Below, piece after piece: positions 29,021 to 38,618 of a stretch of 64,000 nucleotides of DNA (positions are counted from its first letter, which is position 1; each line of letters opens with the position of its first letter). The stretch is from Mycoplasmopsis gallinacea (GTDB lineage Bacteria > Bacillota_I > Bacilli_A > Mycoplasmatales > Metamycoplasmataceae), in contig NZ_LR214950.1 in assembly GCF_900660495.1 (NCBI RefSeq), positions 682,001 through 746,000 of the forward strand, read 5' to 3'. Made by a program: the position numbers and the translations under genes. The notes below the pieces were generated by a model. It saw only the letters and a program-made list of their open reading frames with translations, did no database searches and was not told where the DNA came from.

Positions 29021-30460
29021 TTAATATGCTTTTGCAAAAACAACGTATCTAGCCGTTTTTGTGTCGCAAGATTCGAAAATACATTCCACATCTTTACCTG
29101 GTTTATCCATATTTTTTGGAATACATCTTGTCGATGCACCGGTTTCTTCTTTAATTCTCTCTTCTGCTTCTGAACCACAGCAAAATGGAGCAATAACAAA
29201 GTAGTTTTGAGCAATTTTTTCTTTGAATTCATCATAATTTTTAACAAGCACAGTTCTAGAATCTAATCTTTCTTTAGCTGCACTATATAAATTGTCGTGA
29301 ATGTTATTAAGAAGCATAGTAACTGTTTTTTTAACATCATTAATATCAATAGCGATTTTTTCAAGTGTATCTCTTCTAACTAATGTTACTTGATTATTAG
29401 CTAAATCTCTTGGTCCAACTTCAATTCTTAATGGAACACCTTGAATTTCGCTATTAGAAGCTTTAAAACCAACTGTTTTATCACTTGCATCCACTCTTAC
29501 TCTGAATTTCTTGCTTAATTGATCATAAATTTGTTTTGATACCTCTTTAACTTTCGGTTCTTTATTTGCAAAAAGCTCTAAAATATCAACTTGTACTGGA
29601 GCAACTCTAGGCGGAATGATAATCCCTCTATTATCCCCGTGAGTCATAATGATTGCACCAAGTAGTCTTGTAGTAACACCTCATGAAGTTTGGTACACGT
29701 TTTCAAGTTGATTGTTTTTATTTTTGAATGTAATTTGGTATGGTTTTGAAAAGTTTTGAGCCAAGTAGTGACTTGTACCAGCTTGTAAAGCTTTACCATC
29801 TTTCATCATTGCTTCAATTGTGTAAGTTGAGCAAGCACCTGCGAATTTTTCATGTGGGGTTTTTTTACCAACAATTGTAGGAATAGCTAAATATTTTTGT
29901 AAGAATTTAGCATATGTTGAAATCATTGTTCTTGTGAACTTACGAGCTTCCATTGGGTCTGAATGACAGGTGTGACCTTCTTGTCATAAGAATTCACGAG
30001 TTCTTAAGAAAGGATTAGTTGTTTTTTCTCATCTCATAACACTGCATCATTGGTTATAAATAAGTGGCAAATCATTATAAGATTCAATTGAATTTTTAAA
30101 TAAATCAGCAAATAAAACCTCTGAAGTAGGTCTAATAAAAAGCTTTTCATTAAGATCTCTATCTCCTACTTTAGTAACTGTGGCTAATTCAGGGTTAAAT
30201 CCTTCAATGTGCTCTTTTTCTAAGTTAAATAATCTTTCTGGAATAAGAAGAGGAAGATAAACGTTTTGAACACCTTTTTGCCTAAAAATTTTATTCAATT
30301 CTTGTTGAATAATTTCCCAAATCCCATATGAATTAGGTTTAAAAACGATTGTTCCCTTTGTTGGCCCATAAGCCATTAAATTCCCATTTTTTACTACATC
30401 TGTATATCATTTGGCAAAGTCCACTTCAAGTGGAGTAATTTTTTCTAATTCTTTTTTCAT
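29021..30460 (-). CDS. proS: Prolyl-tRNA synthetase (short, archaeal/eukaryote-like type)
   Basis: 479 aa, typical of the ProS form without the editing insertion. Class II motif 2 region [20 protein letters not shown], motif 3 region MTHGDNRGIIIPPRVAPVQV, and FIRPTSEVLFADLF are visible. Start MKKELEKITPLEVDFAKWYTD includes the conserved amino-terminal WY/TD segment. It charges tRNA-Pro. Cysteine-containing C-terminal zinc-like segment (IAPFCCGSEAEERIKEETGA). Confidence 0.95.
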
Positions 30461-30669
30461 ATTAAATTAATTTTAAACAAAAAGTTGTTTTTTATTTTAA
30501 AAAGGTATAAAAAAATCACCTTTAAAAATTGGAAAAGTGACGCGCAAGTTAAGTGGTAAAAAATAACAATGCTTTTTTAATGTTTAAATTATAAAAAAAT
30601 TAGTGCAAAAAATGAAGAAATAGTGACAAAAGCAAAATCAAAAGCGCAAGCCCTTGTGGCTTGTTTTCT

Positions 30670-31066
30670 TATAAATTTTGAAGTTCTTTTGCTTCTTTTC
30701 TGCGAAAGAAAAGGAGGCCCGTGCGGCAGCACAATCATTGAATCTGTGTCTAAAGATAGACATAGCACAACACCGCAAAAAAATAGCATTTCACATTAAA
30801 TGGGCTTCAGTCACTAAAATCTAGTTTAGGTCTCAAAGACCAAAGTTTCCCTTTTACCCATATTAATTTTGAAGTTCTTTTGCTTCTTTTCTGCGAAAGA
30901 AAAGAAAAGAAGGCCGCGTGCCAACGCAATTAATGTATTTGTAACAAAAGACTGTCATTACAAGACTATTCTTATTTAAACTGACATTTACAGAAAAAAT
31001 AGGTTTTATTCACATAAATTTAGTTTAGGTCGTCAATCTTGAACTTAGCATTTATCGATATTAATT
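30670..31066 (+). repeat. Two degenerate tandem units of about 195 bp, each opening with the IS-associated hairpin
   Basis: Unit 1 (about 30670-30860) and unit 2 (about 30865-31066) both start TTTTGAAGTTCTTTTGCTTC, carry the hairpin CTTCTTTTCT...AAAGAAAAG and a G/C-rich GGC-GTGC block, share TAGTTTAGGTC in their second half, and end ATATTAATTTT. The hairpin part also lies in both IS1202-like copies. With 30461-30669, which holds a hairpin CAAGCC/GGCTTG near 30648 and nothing else I can name, this fills the 606-base gap between proS and the IS30-type transposase. Confidence 0.6.
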
Positions 31067-32245
31067 TTAATTTTCTATCGCTAATATTCTTTTGTATTCA
31101 TCGATTTGTTCTTTGAGTCAAAACACATATTCTTGTGTGAGTGAATTGAAACTTTTACCCTTCGGAATAAATCTTCTAATGTATCTATGAGCATTTTCAA
31201 TTGAACCTTTTTGATATGAAGCATAAGGTTTACATTTAAATAATTTTTTCTTACCTACCACTTTATGAAGAAGTGTGTTTTCGCTACCATTATCTACTGT
31301 CAAAGTCTTTATTTCAAGATTGTATTTTCTTATTAACATTTTTAATGCTTTGTTAATTGATTTTGCATCTCTTTTGGTTAAAGCGATATATAACTCTCTA
31401 GTTTTACGGTCTAAAAGTGTAAAAAGAACAAACTTATCTTCTCTTTTACCTATTACTGTATCAGCTTCAAAATGCCCTTTTTCTAGCCTTAAATCCGCTT
31501 CTTCAGGTCTATATTTTAGGTCTCTAGCGTGTATCAAGGATTTTTTACCTTGCTTTAATGTAGTTTTTGTATAGCCACCTCTTGATAAATATAAAAGCGG
31601 GTCAAGAGGAAGCTTTATTCTTTGTTGCTTTAGAGCTTTGTAAATTGTGCTAAATGTAGGACAAAAAGTATCTGGATTTGTTTGTTTGAACGAGTTGACC
31701 ATAAATTTCACAGACATTTTACATTTAATGTTTTTAGAGTTTTTGCTTGCTTTTTTTCTTAATTCTTTAGTTACATCGTTTCAATATTTCTTGAAGTAAC
31801 TTCACTTATTTTTTTGTGATTCTGACACTATCATTAACCTTTTAGTTTTATAACTGAGTAAATGATTTGCTAATTTTCTAAAGGAGAGAAATTTAGTTAT
31901 AAAAATTTTGTCTCCACAATTTTTGCAAATAAATTTATTTTTTAAGCTTTTATGATAGTCATTTTTTTCAATCATTATTGCCATTTTTTGTTTAATTGTT
32001 CTAGATTGATAACCAAAATATTTCGCTGCTTTTGATATTGAATTCAACACTAGAACTTTTAAAATAATTTCTCACATTAATAGTATAGATATTTGTTTAT
32101 CTCTAAGCAATCTTTTAGAAGAAACATTTGAGTGAAGACGTTTTATCTCATCATCTGTTTCTTTTATGATAAAGTGACGTGAGTTTTCAGCATTATTTTT
32201 TACACAAATAATATTTAGTTTAGATAAATCTATCAATTTTTTCAT
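31067..32245 (-). CDS. IS30-family transposase
   Basis: 392 aa with TGA=Trp at several positions. N-terminal helix-turn-helix (SISKAAKYFGYQSRTIKQKM) and a pair of cysteines in FICKNCG. The DDE core is complete: GHFEADTVIG (Asp), IKTLTVDNGSEN (Asp) and SYQKGSIENAHRYIRRFIPK (Glu) are textbook IS30 motifs. The frame is intact, so the enzyme may be active. Confidence 0.9.
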
Positions 32246-32300
32246 ATAATAAAAATGTGTCCTTTCTTTGCAAGCATTATTATTTTACACAATGGACACA
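31067..32300 (-). mobile_element. IS30-family element (ends not resolved)
   Basis: One transposase gene with its upstream region. I could not find terminal inverted repeats or a target duplication; the right end may lie near 32290-32340 and the left end may be lost in the repeat field below 31067. Confidence 0.7.
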
Positions 32301-32304
32301 AAAA

Positions 32305-32340
32305 AGTCACATGCATTAAATTTGCGTGTGACTTTTCTAA
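32305..32340 (-). terminator. Hairpin upstream of the IS30-type transposase
   Basis: About 14-bp stem AAAGTCACATGCA/TGCGTGTGACTTT with TTTTTTG beyond it on the minus strand. It could be a second stop for the tRNA transcript and so shield the transposase from read-through. Confidence 0.6.
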
Positions 32341-32346
32341 TTTATA

Positions 32347-32367
32347 AAAAAATCACCTTCCGGTGAT
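32347..32367 (-). terminator. Terminator of the tRNA-Tyr/tRNA-Gln transcript
   Basis: ATCACC, TTCC loop, GGTGAT, then T7 on the minus strand. Confidence 0.85.
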
Positions 32368-32368
32368 A

Positions 32369-32443
32369 TGGCTGCCCCAGTTAGATTCGAACTAACGCAT
32401 GGCGGAACCAAAACCCGCTGCCTTACCGCTTGGCTATGGGGCA
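32369..32443 (-). tRNA. tRNA-Gln(TTG)
   Basis: 75-nt cloverleaf; acceptor TGCCCCA/TGGGGCA, anticodon loop TTTTGGT (TTG), T-loop TTCGAAT, CCA encoded. Expected substrate of the GatCAB enzyme in this window. Confidence 0.95.
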
Positions 32444-32446
32444 AAA

Positions 32447-32530
32447 TGGTGGGGGGAGAGGGATTCGAACCCCCGAATCCTAAGAAAGTGGGTTACAGCC
32501 ACCCGCATTTGGCCGCTTTGCTATCCCCCC
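32447..32530 (-). tRNA. tRNA-Tyr(GTA)
   Basis: 84-nt class II cloverleaf with a long variable arm; acceptor GGGGGGA/TCCCCCC, anticodon loop CTGTAAC, CCA encoded. Three nt before tRNA-Gln. Confidence 0.96.
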
Positions 32531-32668
32531 ATTTTGTTTGGTTGCTAAATTATTATACATAAAAAACAAAAAACAAAAAATATTTTTTATCAATTTTGTT
32601 ATAAAAATCTTTTTGTTCCGGTGTGCAAATAATATAGCAAAACAATTATACAAAATAAACTTAACTAA

Positions 32669-32695
32669 TGTGACATTTCGTTTGCTATTTAATAA
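32669..32695 (-). mobile_element. Solo right end of the IS1202-like element (27 bp)
   Basis: TGTGACA followed by TTTCGTTTGCTATTTAATAA, identical to the terminus of the complete copies, same orientation to the downstream gene, 47 nt before the TATAAT of the SRP RNA gene. Nothing else is recognisable in 32531-32742. Confidence 0.75.
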
Positions 32696-32742
32696 AAATT
32701 TGCGAGTGATTTTTCAAATTTATAAATTTCATTTTTATGTGC

Positions 32743-32748
32743 TATAAT
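32743..32748 (+). promoter_or_regulatory. -10 box of the SRP RNA gene
   Basis: TATAAT in TGTGCTATAATTTT, about 8 nt before the RNA start. Confidence 0.75.
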
Positions 32749-32755
32749 TTTATAG

Positions 32756-32840
32756 CCATTAGAACAATAACCCACTAACTTGGTCAGGACAGAAATGTAG
32801 CAGCCACATGAGGAAGTGTTGTGTCTAGTGGTCTTTTTTA
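32756..32840 (+). ncRNA. ffs: Signal recognition particle RNA (4.5S type) with terminator
   Basis: The conserved SRP tip GGTCAGGACAGAAATGTAGC then AGCCACATGAGGAAG matches the Ffh-binding loop. The flanks CCATTAGAACAATAAC and GTTGTGTCTAGTGG pair to close one long hairpin, followed by T6. It guides membrane and secreted proteins with Ffh. Confidence 0.93.
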
Positions 32841-32912
32841 TTAGTAAATTGACAATTTTAATTCAATAAAATGTTTTTGATTTTTTGATTTTGTTGTAAA
32901 ATAATATTACGT

Positions 32913-32989
32913 GGTCGCGTAGCTCAGCTGGATAGAGCACGAGCCTTCTAAGCTTGTGGTCGGAGGTTCGAATCCTCTCGTGATCGCCA
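32913..32989 (+). tRNA. tRNA-Arg(TCT)
   Basis: 77-nt cloverleaf; anticodon loop CTTCTAA (TCT), T-loop TTCGAAT, acceptor GGTCGCG/CGTGATC with two G-U pairs, CCA encoded. Confidence 0.96.
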
Positions 32990-33033
32990 TTTTTTTATAC
33001 CTTTTTTTTCAAATTTAGTATACTATTAATTCT

Positions 33034-33339
33034 ATGCTTAGATTAAATTTAAAATTTTTTGGAATTCCAACACTTATCTTCAGTTTATTAGAAGTGATTT
33101 TTGGAGTTATATTCCTTACTCAATTACCTAACCCTAATCCATTATTTTTATTACTTGCAATAATGGCGTTTATTTTTAAAATTATCATTTTATTTATTTT
33201 AATTTTTACTTTTTATCAACGGAACATTCAAAACTTTACATTATTCCTTTTATCTTTAATTGTAGTTCCGATCCTTGGAAGTATTTATGGAATGTTTTTT
33301 ATTCCGTATTTACTTTATATTTCAAGAAATGATAAGTAG
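33034..33339 (+). CDS. Small integral membrane protein, 101 aa
   Basis: Almost entirely hydrophobic, with about three membrane segments (IPTLIFSLLEVIFGVIFLT, FLLLAIMAFIFKIIILFILI, FTLFLLSLIVVPILGSIYG). No family recognised. No clear ribosome-binding site; a TATACTATT box lies upstream. It ends in a terminator at its stop codon. Confidence 0.65.
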   Translation: MLRLNLKFFGIPTLIFSLLEVIFGVIFLTQLPNPNPLFLLLAIMAFIFKIIILFILIFTFYQRNIQNFTLFLLSLIVVPILGSIYGMFFIPYLLYISRNDK

Positions 33340-33360
33340 AGCCTGGCTCTATTTTTTATT
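33337..33360 (+). terminator. Terminator of the small membrane protein gene
   Basis: TAGAG/CTCTA stem overlapping the stop codon, then T6. Confidence 0.65.
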
Positions 33361-33396
33361 ACTTTTTTTCTAGATATTCCTAAATTTTAGTGATAA

Positions 33397-33443
33397 AAAA
33401 TACTTAAATACCTTTAATTGGTTGAGATATTTAAGTATTTTTT
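33397..33443 (-). terminator. Terminator overlapping the 3' end of the DUF2779-like gene
   Basis: AATACTTAAATA pairs with TATTTAAGTATT, with T runs on both sides. The stop codon of the 33414 gene lies inside the hairpin. Confidence 0.7.
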
Positions 33444-34838
33444 AAATAAATTAAAGACAACTTTTTCTTCTTCTTTATTAAGCGATTCAATTTTTAATTT
33501 ATTTTCATCACGCGTGTTTTTAGTAAATTCAATGAAATCATTTTTAAGGGAAACAAAATCGTTTTGGTAATTATTTTCTTGAATAAATTCAAGCACAGAG
33601 CCAATTGTAAGCATCATATTTTTTACTTCTAAGACTGTATTTAGCTTGAAGTTGTTTTTTAAGTAGGTTTCAAATTGATTAAAGGCATCAATTCTTTTAT
33701 TTAAAATATCAGTTATTTTGAAAAAGTTTGGATTAGTATTCTTGATTTCAAGCGAAATCACATTTTTTAGAATCTCAATTTCAATTGGTTTAAGTTGCGA
33801 TTCGTCAATTTGTTCTAAAAGAACATCGTCACCAATGTTTTTGACCTTTTCTAAGAAAGTTACAAGGCCTTGTGAAATAATTTGAAGATTTGAGCCTAAG
33901 TAGTTTTGTTTGAAACTCAAGAGAAATTCGACATTTAATTTAAATGTATCAAAGACGGATTGAATTTTTTTCACCAAATTACTTGGGTCTAAGTTTTTAA
34001 GCTTATCTAAATATGCCTTATGAAACTTTTTAAAGTTTTCAAGACGAGCTTGTTTTGCAATGTCTAAAATAACTTTATTAAATTTCTTTCTTTGAAGTTT
34101 AATTGGGCCTACAAGCTCATCTTGTTCATCAATTAATTCAGTTCACTTTTGCTTGTTTTGTTCATAAAAATCAAGCTTTAAAACATCGCCTAAGTTATAT
34201 TTAATAAGCTCTTGACGCACTTTTTGGAATTCTAAATTATCACCAGTTTTTCGGAGTTTCTTGAAAATATATGAAGAGTGAATTGTTGAACCAAGCAAAA
34301 TTGATCCTAAAAATGCAGCTATATTACCAGATTTATCGATTTGCAATTTATGAATTCCCATTTGACTTAAAAACGGTTTAGTATATGAAAAATAGTCTGT
34401 ATTTTGTTTCTTAAGAAATAAATTTTTTGGAATTACTTTATCTAAAGCTATCGGTGTTTTGTGAGCGATAACATTAAAAACTGAGTTATTAAATTCGCAA
34501 TATTCAATAAGAATTTTCTTTTCAAGACCAGGATTTCAACCAGCAAAATCAATTTGCTTTTCTAATTCTTGTGCTGTTCAATTTTCATGAATTAAAGTAT
34601 TAATTGAATTAATAATGTGCTCTTTGATGTAGGCTCAGTTAGCTTTGTTTTGATCGTTCACTTTTTTCACAAGCTTATCAAACTTAAAAAAAGATGTTTT
34701 AGTTATAAACTTATTATTTTTGTTGTAATGTCCGATGGTGTACATAAAAGGTAAATCATGAATTTTTTTAATCCCTAAAGGGCTGAGATAATTTTCTGTA
34801 ATAGCTTCAAAATCAATATAAATTATTTTTTTCTTCAT
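33414..34838 (-). CDS. DUF2779-like protein with an exonuclease-like N-terminus
   Basis: 474 aa. The opening IIYIDFEAITENY places a DxE pair as in DEDD-type 3'-5' exonucleases and DUF2779 proteins (YLDFET). Further matching segments: PFMYTIGHY, then TIHSSYIFKKLRKTGDNLEF and LIKYNLGDVLKLDFY, where NLGDVL may supply the late Asp. The C-terminal 190 residues are helical. Several TGA=Trp codons. Nuclease activity is inferred only. Same strand as tpiA, 54 nt downstream of its stop. Confidence 0.6.
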
Positions 34839-34891
34839 TTGTTATAAAAAAATACCAATTGCTATTAAAAATAATAACAATTCAGTATCTT

Positions 34892-35626
34892 TTATTTTCC
34901 TAATGTTAAAAGTTGTACAAAGCTATCAGCTTCTAATGAAGCTCCACCTACAAGAAAACCATCGATATTTGGCATTGAGTGAAGTTCAGCAACATTTTTA
35001 GGTGAAACAGATCCACCATATTGAATAATTGCATGATCAGCTGTAATTGAACGAATGTATTTACATACATCTTCAGCAACTTCAGGAGTAGCAACTTTAC
35101 CGGTTCCGATTGCTCAAATTGGTTCATAAGCAATCACTAATTTAGATAAATCTAAACCTTTTAATGATTTTTCTACTTGTTCTTTAACAACTTCTTTTGT
35201 TTTACCTTGTTCATATTGTTCAAGTGTTTCACCAACACAAACAATAGGTGTTAAACCTTTTTCAATAGCTTTAGCAGCTTTTGCATTAACAACTTCATCA
35301 GTTTCAAAGTGGTATGCTCTTCTTTCTGAGTGACCTAAAACTACATATTTAACATTTAAATCTAAAAGCATATCTGCAGATGTATCACCTGTGTAAGCAC
35401 CTTTGTCAAATTGTGACATATCTTGTGCCGCAAGTTTTAAACCTTCAACTTTTGATTCTTTAAATGCAGCTAAATTTGGAAAAGGTGCTGCAATACCAAA
35501 GTCAAGGTTATCAATTATTTTGTTTTTATTTTGTTCAAAAACATTTTCTAATTGCCCTAAAAAAGCTTTAGTATCAGAAAAATTTTTGTTCATTTTTCAG
35601 TTACCAACAATAACTGTTTTACGCAT
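34892..35626 (-). CDS. tpiA: Triosephosphate isomerase
   Basis: 244 aa, normal length. It interconverts DHAP and glyceraldehyde-3-phosphate. VGNWKMNK opens the protein (Lys near residue 11), the electrophilic His is in VVLGHSERR (about 95), the catalytic Glu in VIAYEPIWAIGTG (about 165, Trp from TGA), and [12 protein letters not shown] and GFLVGGASL close the phosphate site. RBS AAGGAG. Confidence 0.97.
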
Positions 35627-35929
35627 TTTGACTCCTTAAAATATTTTCATTTGTTATTAAATTATTATACAAATATAACGAAATTTTTTAAGCAATTTTT
35701 ATGAAAATAAGGCTTAAAAAATTGATACTTTAGCTAAAGAAAATTTTCAAATTTTATTTAGCTTGATTTTTTCTATTTAAAATGCATATACCACATAATT
35801 TCAAACAAGAATTGTTTTTCTAATTATCTTTGTTGCTTTATTAATTATTTCTTTTTTTAGGAAACATTTTTTAATTCAAATTTTCCTACAAAATGTGCGC
35901 AAAGATAAAAAAATTATATTAATAGTGTT

Positions 35930-36409
35930 ATGAAAAATAAAGGAATGTTACTTGAGAAAATAATCAACAAAACAATCGATTTTTATTGAAAGAATAAAAT
36001 CGCTTATATTGAGAAAAAACAAATACCAATAAAATTTGTTGACATAACTAAAAATGGAGAAAAGAAAAATGTTTCAAAAGCCTATTTATCAGGAAAAAGC
36101 ACCGTTGATTATATAGGGTGCTATAAAGGTATTTTTGTCTGTTTTGAAGCTAAGACCTGCAATGAAGATAATTTCTATTTAGCAAACATTCAAAAGCACC
36201 AATTAGAATATTTAAGGATTATTAAACAAAGCGGTGGAGAATCTTTTATAGTTTTGTTTTTCTCACACAATAATACTTTTTGAAAGGTAGGTCTAGAGTT
36301 TATTGAGAAGGCAATCAAAGAAGGTAAAAAACATATTAGTTATAATGATGTAAAAAGCAATTGTTTATATTTAGAACTAGAATTTCCAGGTTTATTGTCA
36401 TTTTTGTAA
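35930..36409 (+). CDS. recU: Holliday junction resolvase RecU
   Basis: 159 aa. It cleaves four-way junctions during recombination. The nuclease core is intact: AYLSGKSTVDYIGCYKGIF with the metal-binding Asp, then CFEAKTC (Glu and Lys of the D-ExK site), NIQKHQLEYL and GGESFIVLFF. Two TGA codons encode Trp. No strong ribosome-binding site. The 303-base gap before it (35627-35929) holds only AT-rich promoter DNA for tpiA and recU. Confidence 0.9.
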
Positions 36410-36411
36410 AA

Positions 36412-36437
36412 AAAGCAGCAAAACGCTACTTTTATAA
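36412..36437 (+). terminator. Probable terminator of recU
   Basis: AAAGCAGC/GCTACTTT imperfect stem and short T run. Confidence 0.45.
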
Positions 36438-36473
36438 TTTTTGGAAAAAAAACTAAATTTTTACAAATTAATA

Positions 36474-36758
36474 TTAGTCGTTTCTAATATCAACTGTTTC
36501 ACGTAAATATTTAGAAGGTTTATATTTAATCACACGTTTTTGTGGAACAACTTGTTCTGCACCTGTAAATCTATTTGTAATTGTACGTTCTTGTTTAATT
36601 ACTGTTGAGAAGATTCCAAGATGTGATAATTGAACTTTTTCTTCAGCGATTAATTGTTCTTTAAGCACAAAAACCATTGAGTCAAAAACTTTCTCTACTT
36701 CCTTTGGTGTGAATAGAGCTCTTTCTGCTACTTGAGCAATAAATTCTTTTTTTGTCAT
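36474..36758 (-). CDS. hup: HU-family DNA-binding protein
   Basis: 94 aa. MTKKEFIAQVAERA, the LSHLGIFSTV segment (usual GFGTF), and a beta arm including RTITNRFTGAEQVVPQKRVIKYKPS match the HU/IHF fold. It bends and compacts DNA. RBS AGGAGAG. Promoter with TATAAT on the minus strand near 36791. Confidence 0.93.
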   Translation of the reverse strand: MTKKEFIAQVAERALFTPKEVEKVFDSMVFVLKEQLIAEEKVQLSHLGIFSTVIKQERTITNRFTGAEQVVPQKRVIKYKPSKYLRETVDIRND

Positions 36759-36890
36759 TTTTTCTCTCCTAAATGAATTTTATTGTACAAATTATACTAT
36801 ATTTTAGGCCTTTAAAGAAAAAAATGAAAATTTTGAAAGAGTAAAAAAGCATTTCTAAAATTTAAAAATTCACATTATTTTTTCATTTGT

Positions 36891-36896
36891 TATAAT
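36891..36896 (+). promoter_or_regulatory. -10 box upstream of the RNase J-like gene
   Basis: TATAAT in TTTGTTATAATTAAA, giving a leader of about 60 nt with AAAGGAG before ATG. Confidence 0.6.
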
Positions 36897-36963
36897 TAAA
36901 TTAATTATTTAATAAATTAAATATTTTCTCAATTCACATAAATAATTTTTTTAAAGGAGAAAA

Positions 36964-38616
36964 ATGAATCATGTAAATATTTTTGCCCTAGGTGGGCAAG
37001 ATGAAAATGGTAAAAATTCATACGTGTTTGAATACAATGATGAAATTTTTGTAATCAATGCGGGTGTGAAAATTCCGATTAATTCTCAAAATGGTGTTGA
37101 TACATTAATTCCAGATTTTGGTTACTTAGAATCAAAAAGAAAGAAAATCAAGGGAATTTTTATCTCTGATGTTAAAAACGAAACTTTTAGCGCACTTCCT
37201 TGACTTGTGCTTAAAATTCCTAATTTAACTATCTATACATCAGCATTTAATAAATGAATGATTATTGATCGTTTAAATAAATACAAAATCAATCCAAAAG
37301 ATTACAAAATTGTTATTTTAAATGCTAGAACTAAAATTGGTTCTTTAGAAGTTATGCCAATTCCGCTTACCGGAAGCATGCCAGGAAATAATGCTTTTGA
37401 TTTCATAACACCAAATGGAGATTACCTTTTTATGTTTAACTATGTTGAAGGGAATCTTGGGATTTATGGAAGAACAAGTTTTTCTTTCCTTAAAAAGCTT
37501 TTAAATAATCGTAAAATAGTTGCTTTAATTTCTGATGCTGGTAAAAGTAATTTTTCAGGAAAAGCAATTGATAAACTGCAGCTTCCTTCTGAAGTTTTAG
37601 ACATTTTCGAAAAAACAAATAAAGAAAGCAGAATTATTGTTGGTGCTTATGATGAAGAAATGGTTGTTTTACAGCAAATATTAGATCTTGCTAAAAAATA
37701 CAATCGTCCTGTAGCTCCTTATGGAAAAACTTATGGTCAATTGCTTGATTTGCTTAAAAAAGCAAATCCAGAACTTGAAATGCCTGAATTTATTGATTAT
37801 AAGAAAGTTTCAAAGCACAAAAATGCTGTTATTTTAGTTACTGGCTCAATTGAGCGTTTATATTTGCGTTTCATGAGAATTACATATGAAAAAGATGTTT
37901 ATTTAAAAATCTTACCAACCGATACAGTATTAATGCTTGCTCCACCAGTAAATGGTCTTGAGTCAACAGCAGCTGTTGTGCTTGATAATATTGCAAAGAA
38001 TTTTCCAATTTTATACGATATTCCGGATAATGAATATTACAGAAATAGACCTACAAAAGAAGATATTTCTAACTTAGTTAATATGCTGGAGCCTGAACAC
38101 TTTATTCCAACTCAAGGTCTTTATAGATATTTAGCAGACGCAATAATGTATGTTGAAAATAATCTTAAAAAGAATCAAAAAATTAACTCTATTTCTTTAT
38201 CAAATGGAAGAATCTCTCACTTTGTAGATGGCAAATTATTTAGTACAAATGGTAAAGTAAAACCAGTTGGTGATTTAATTATTGACGGATTTGGAGTAGG
38301 AGATATTTCAAGTGAAGTTATCTCTGAAAGAGAAGCTTTAGGTAGAGAAGGGGTGGTGATTATTAACTCTATTTATTCTCCTAAAACAAAGAAAATCATT
38401 AGTAATTTACACATTAATTACATTGGTGTAATTGATGAATCTGATAAAGATAAAATTGACACTTTAGTTAAAGAAACAATAATTAAAGTATTCCAAGAAA
38501 ATGACTTCACTTCATTAAAAGAAGTAACTGAAAAACTTAGAAAAAGCATAAGAAAGAGAATTTTTAAATTAACTGATAAAGACCCAATGGTTGCAGTTAC
38601 ATTTACAACTATTTAA
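36964..38616 (+). CDS. RNase J-family protein lacking the metal-binding motifs
   Basis: 550 aa, the length and layout of RNase J: metallo-beta-lactamase half, beta-CASP insert and C-terminal domain (VDGKLFSTNGKVKPVGDLIID, IISEREALGREGVVII-like segment). The hallmark HxHxDH is replaced: where FITHGHEDHIG is expected the protein has FISDVKNETFS. The late His motif PVHGE reads PTQGL. So metal binding is probably lost and it likely acts as a structural partner of an active RNase J1. First gene of a run with the membrane protein and trxA. Confidence 0.85.
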
Positions 38617-38618
38617 TT

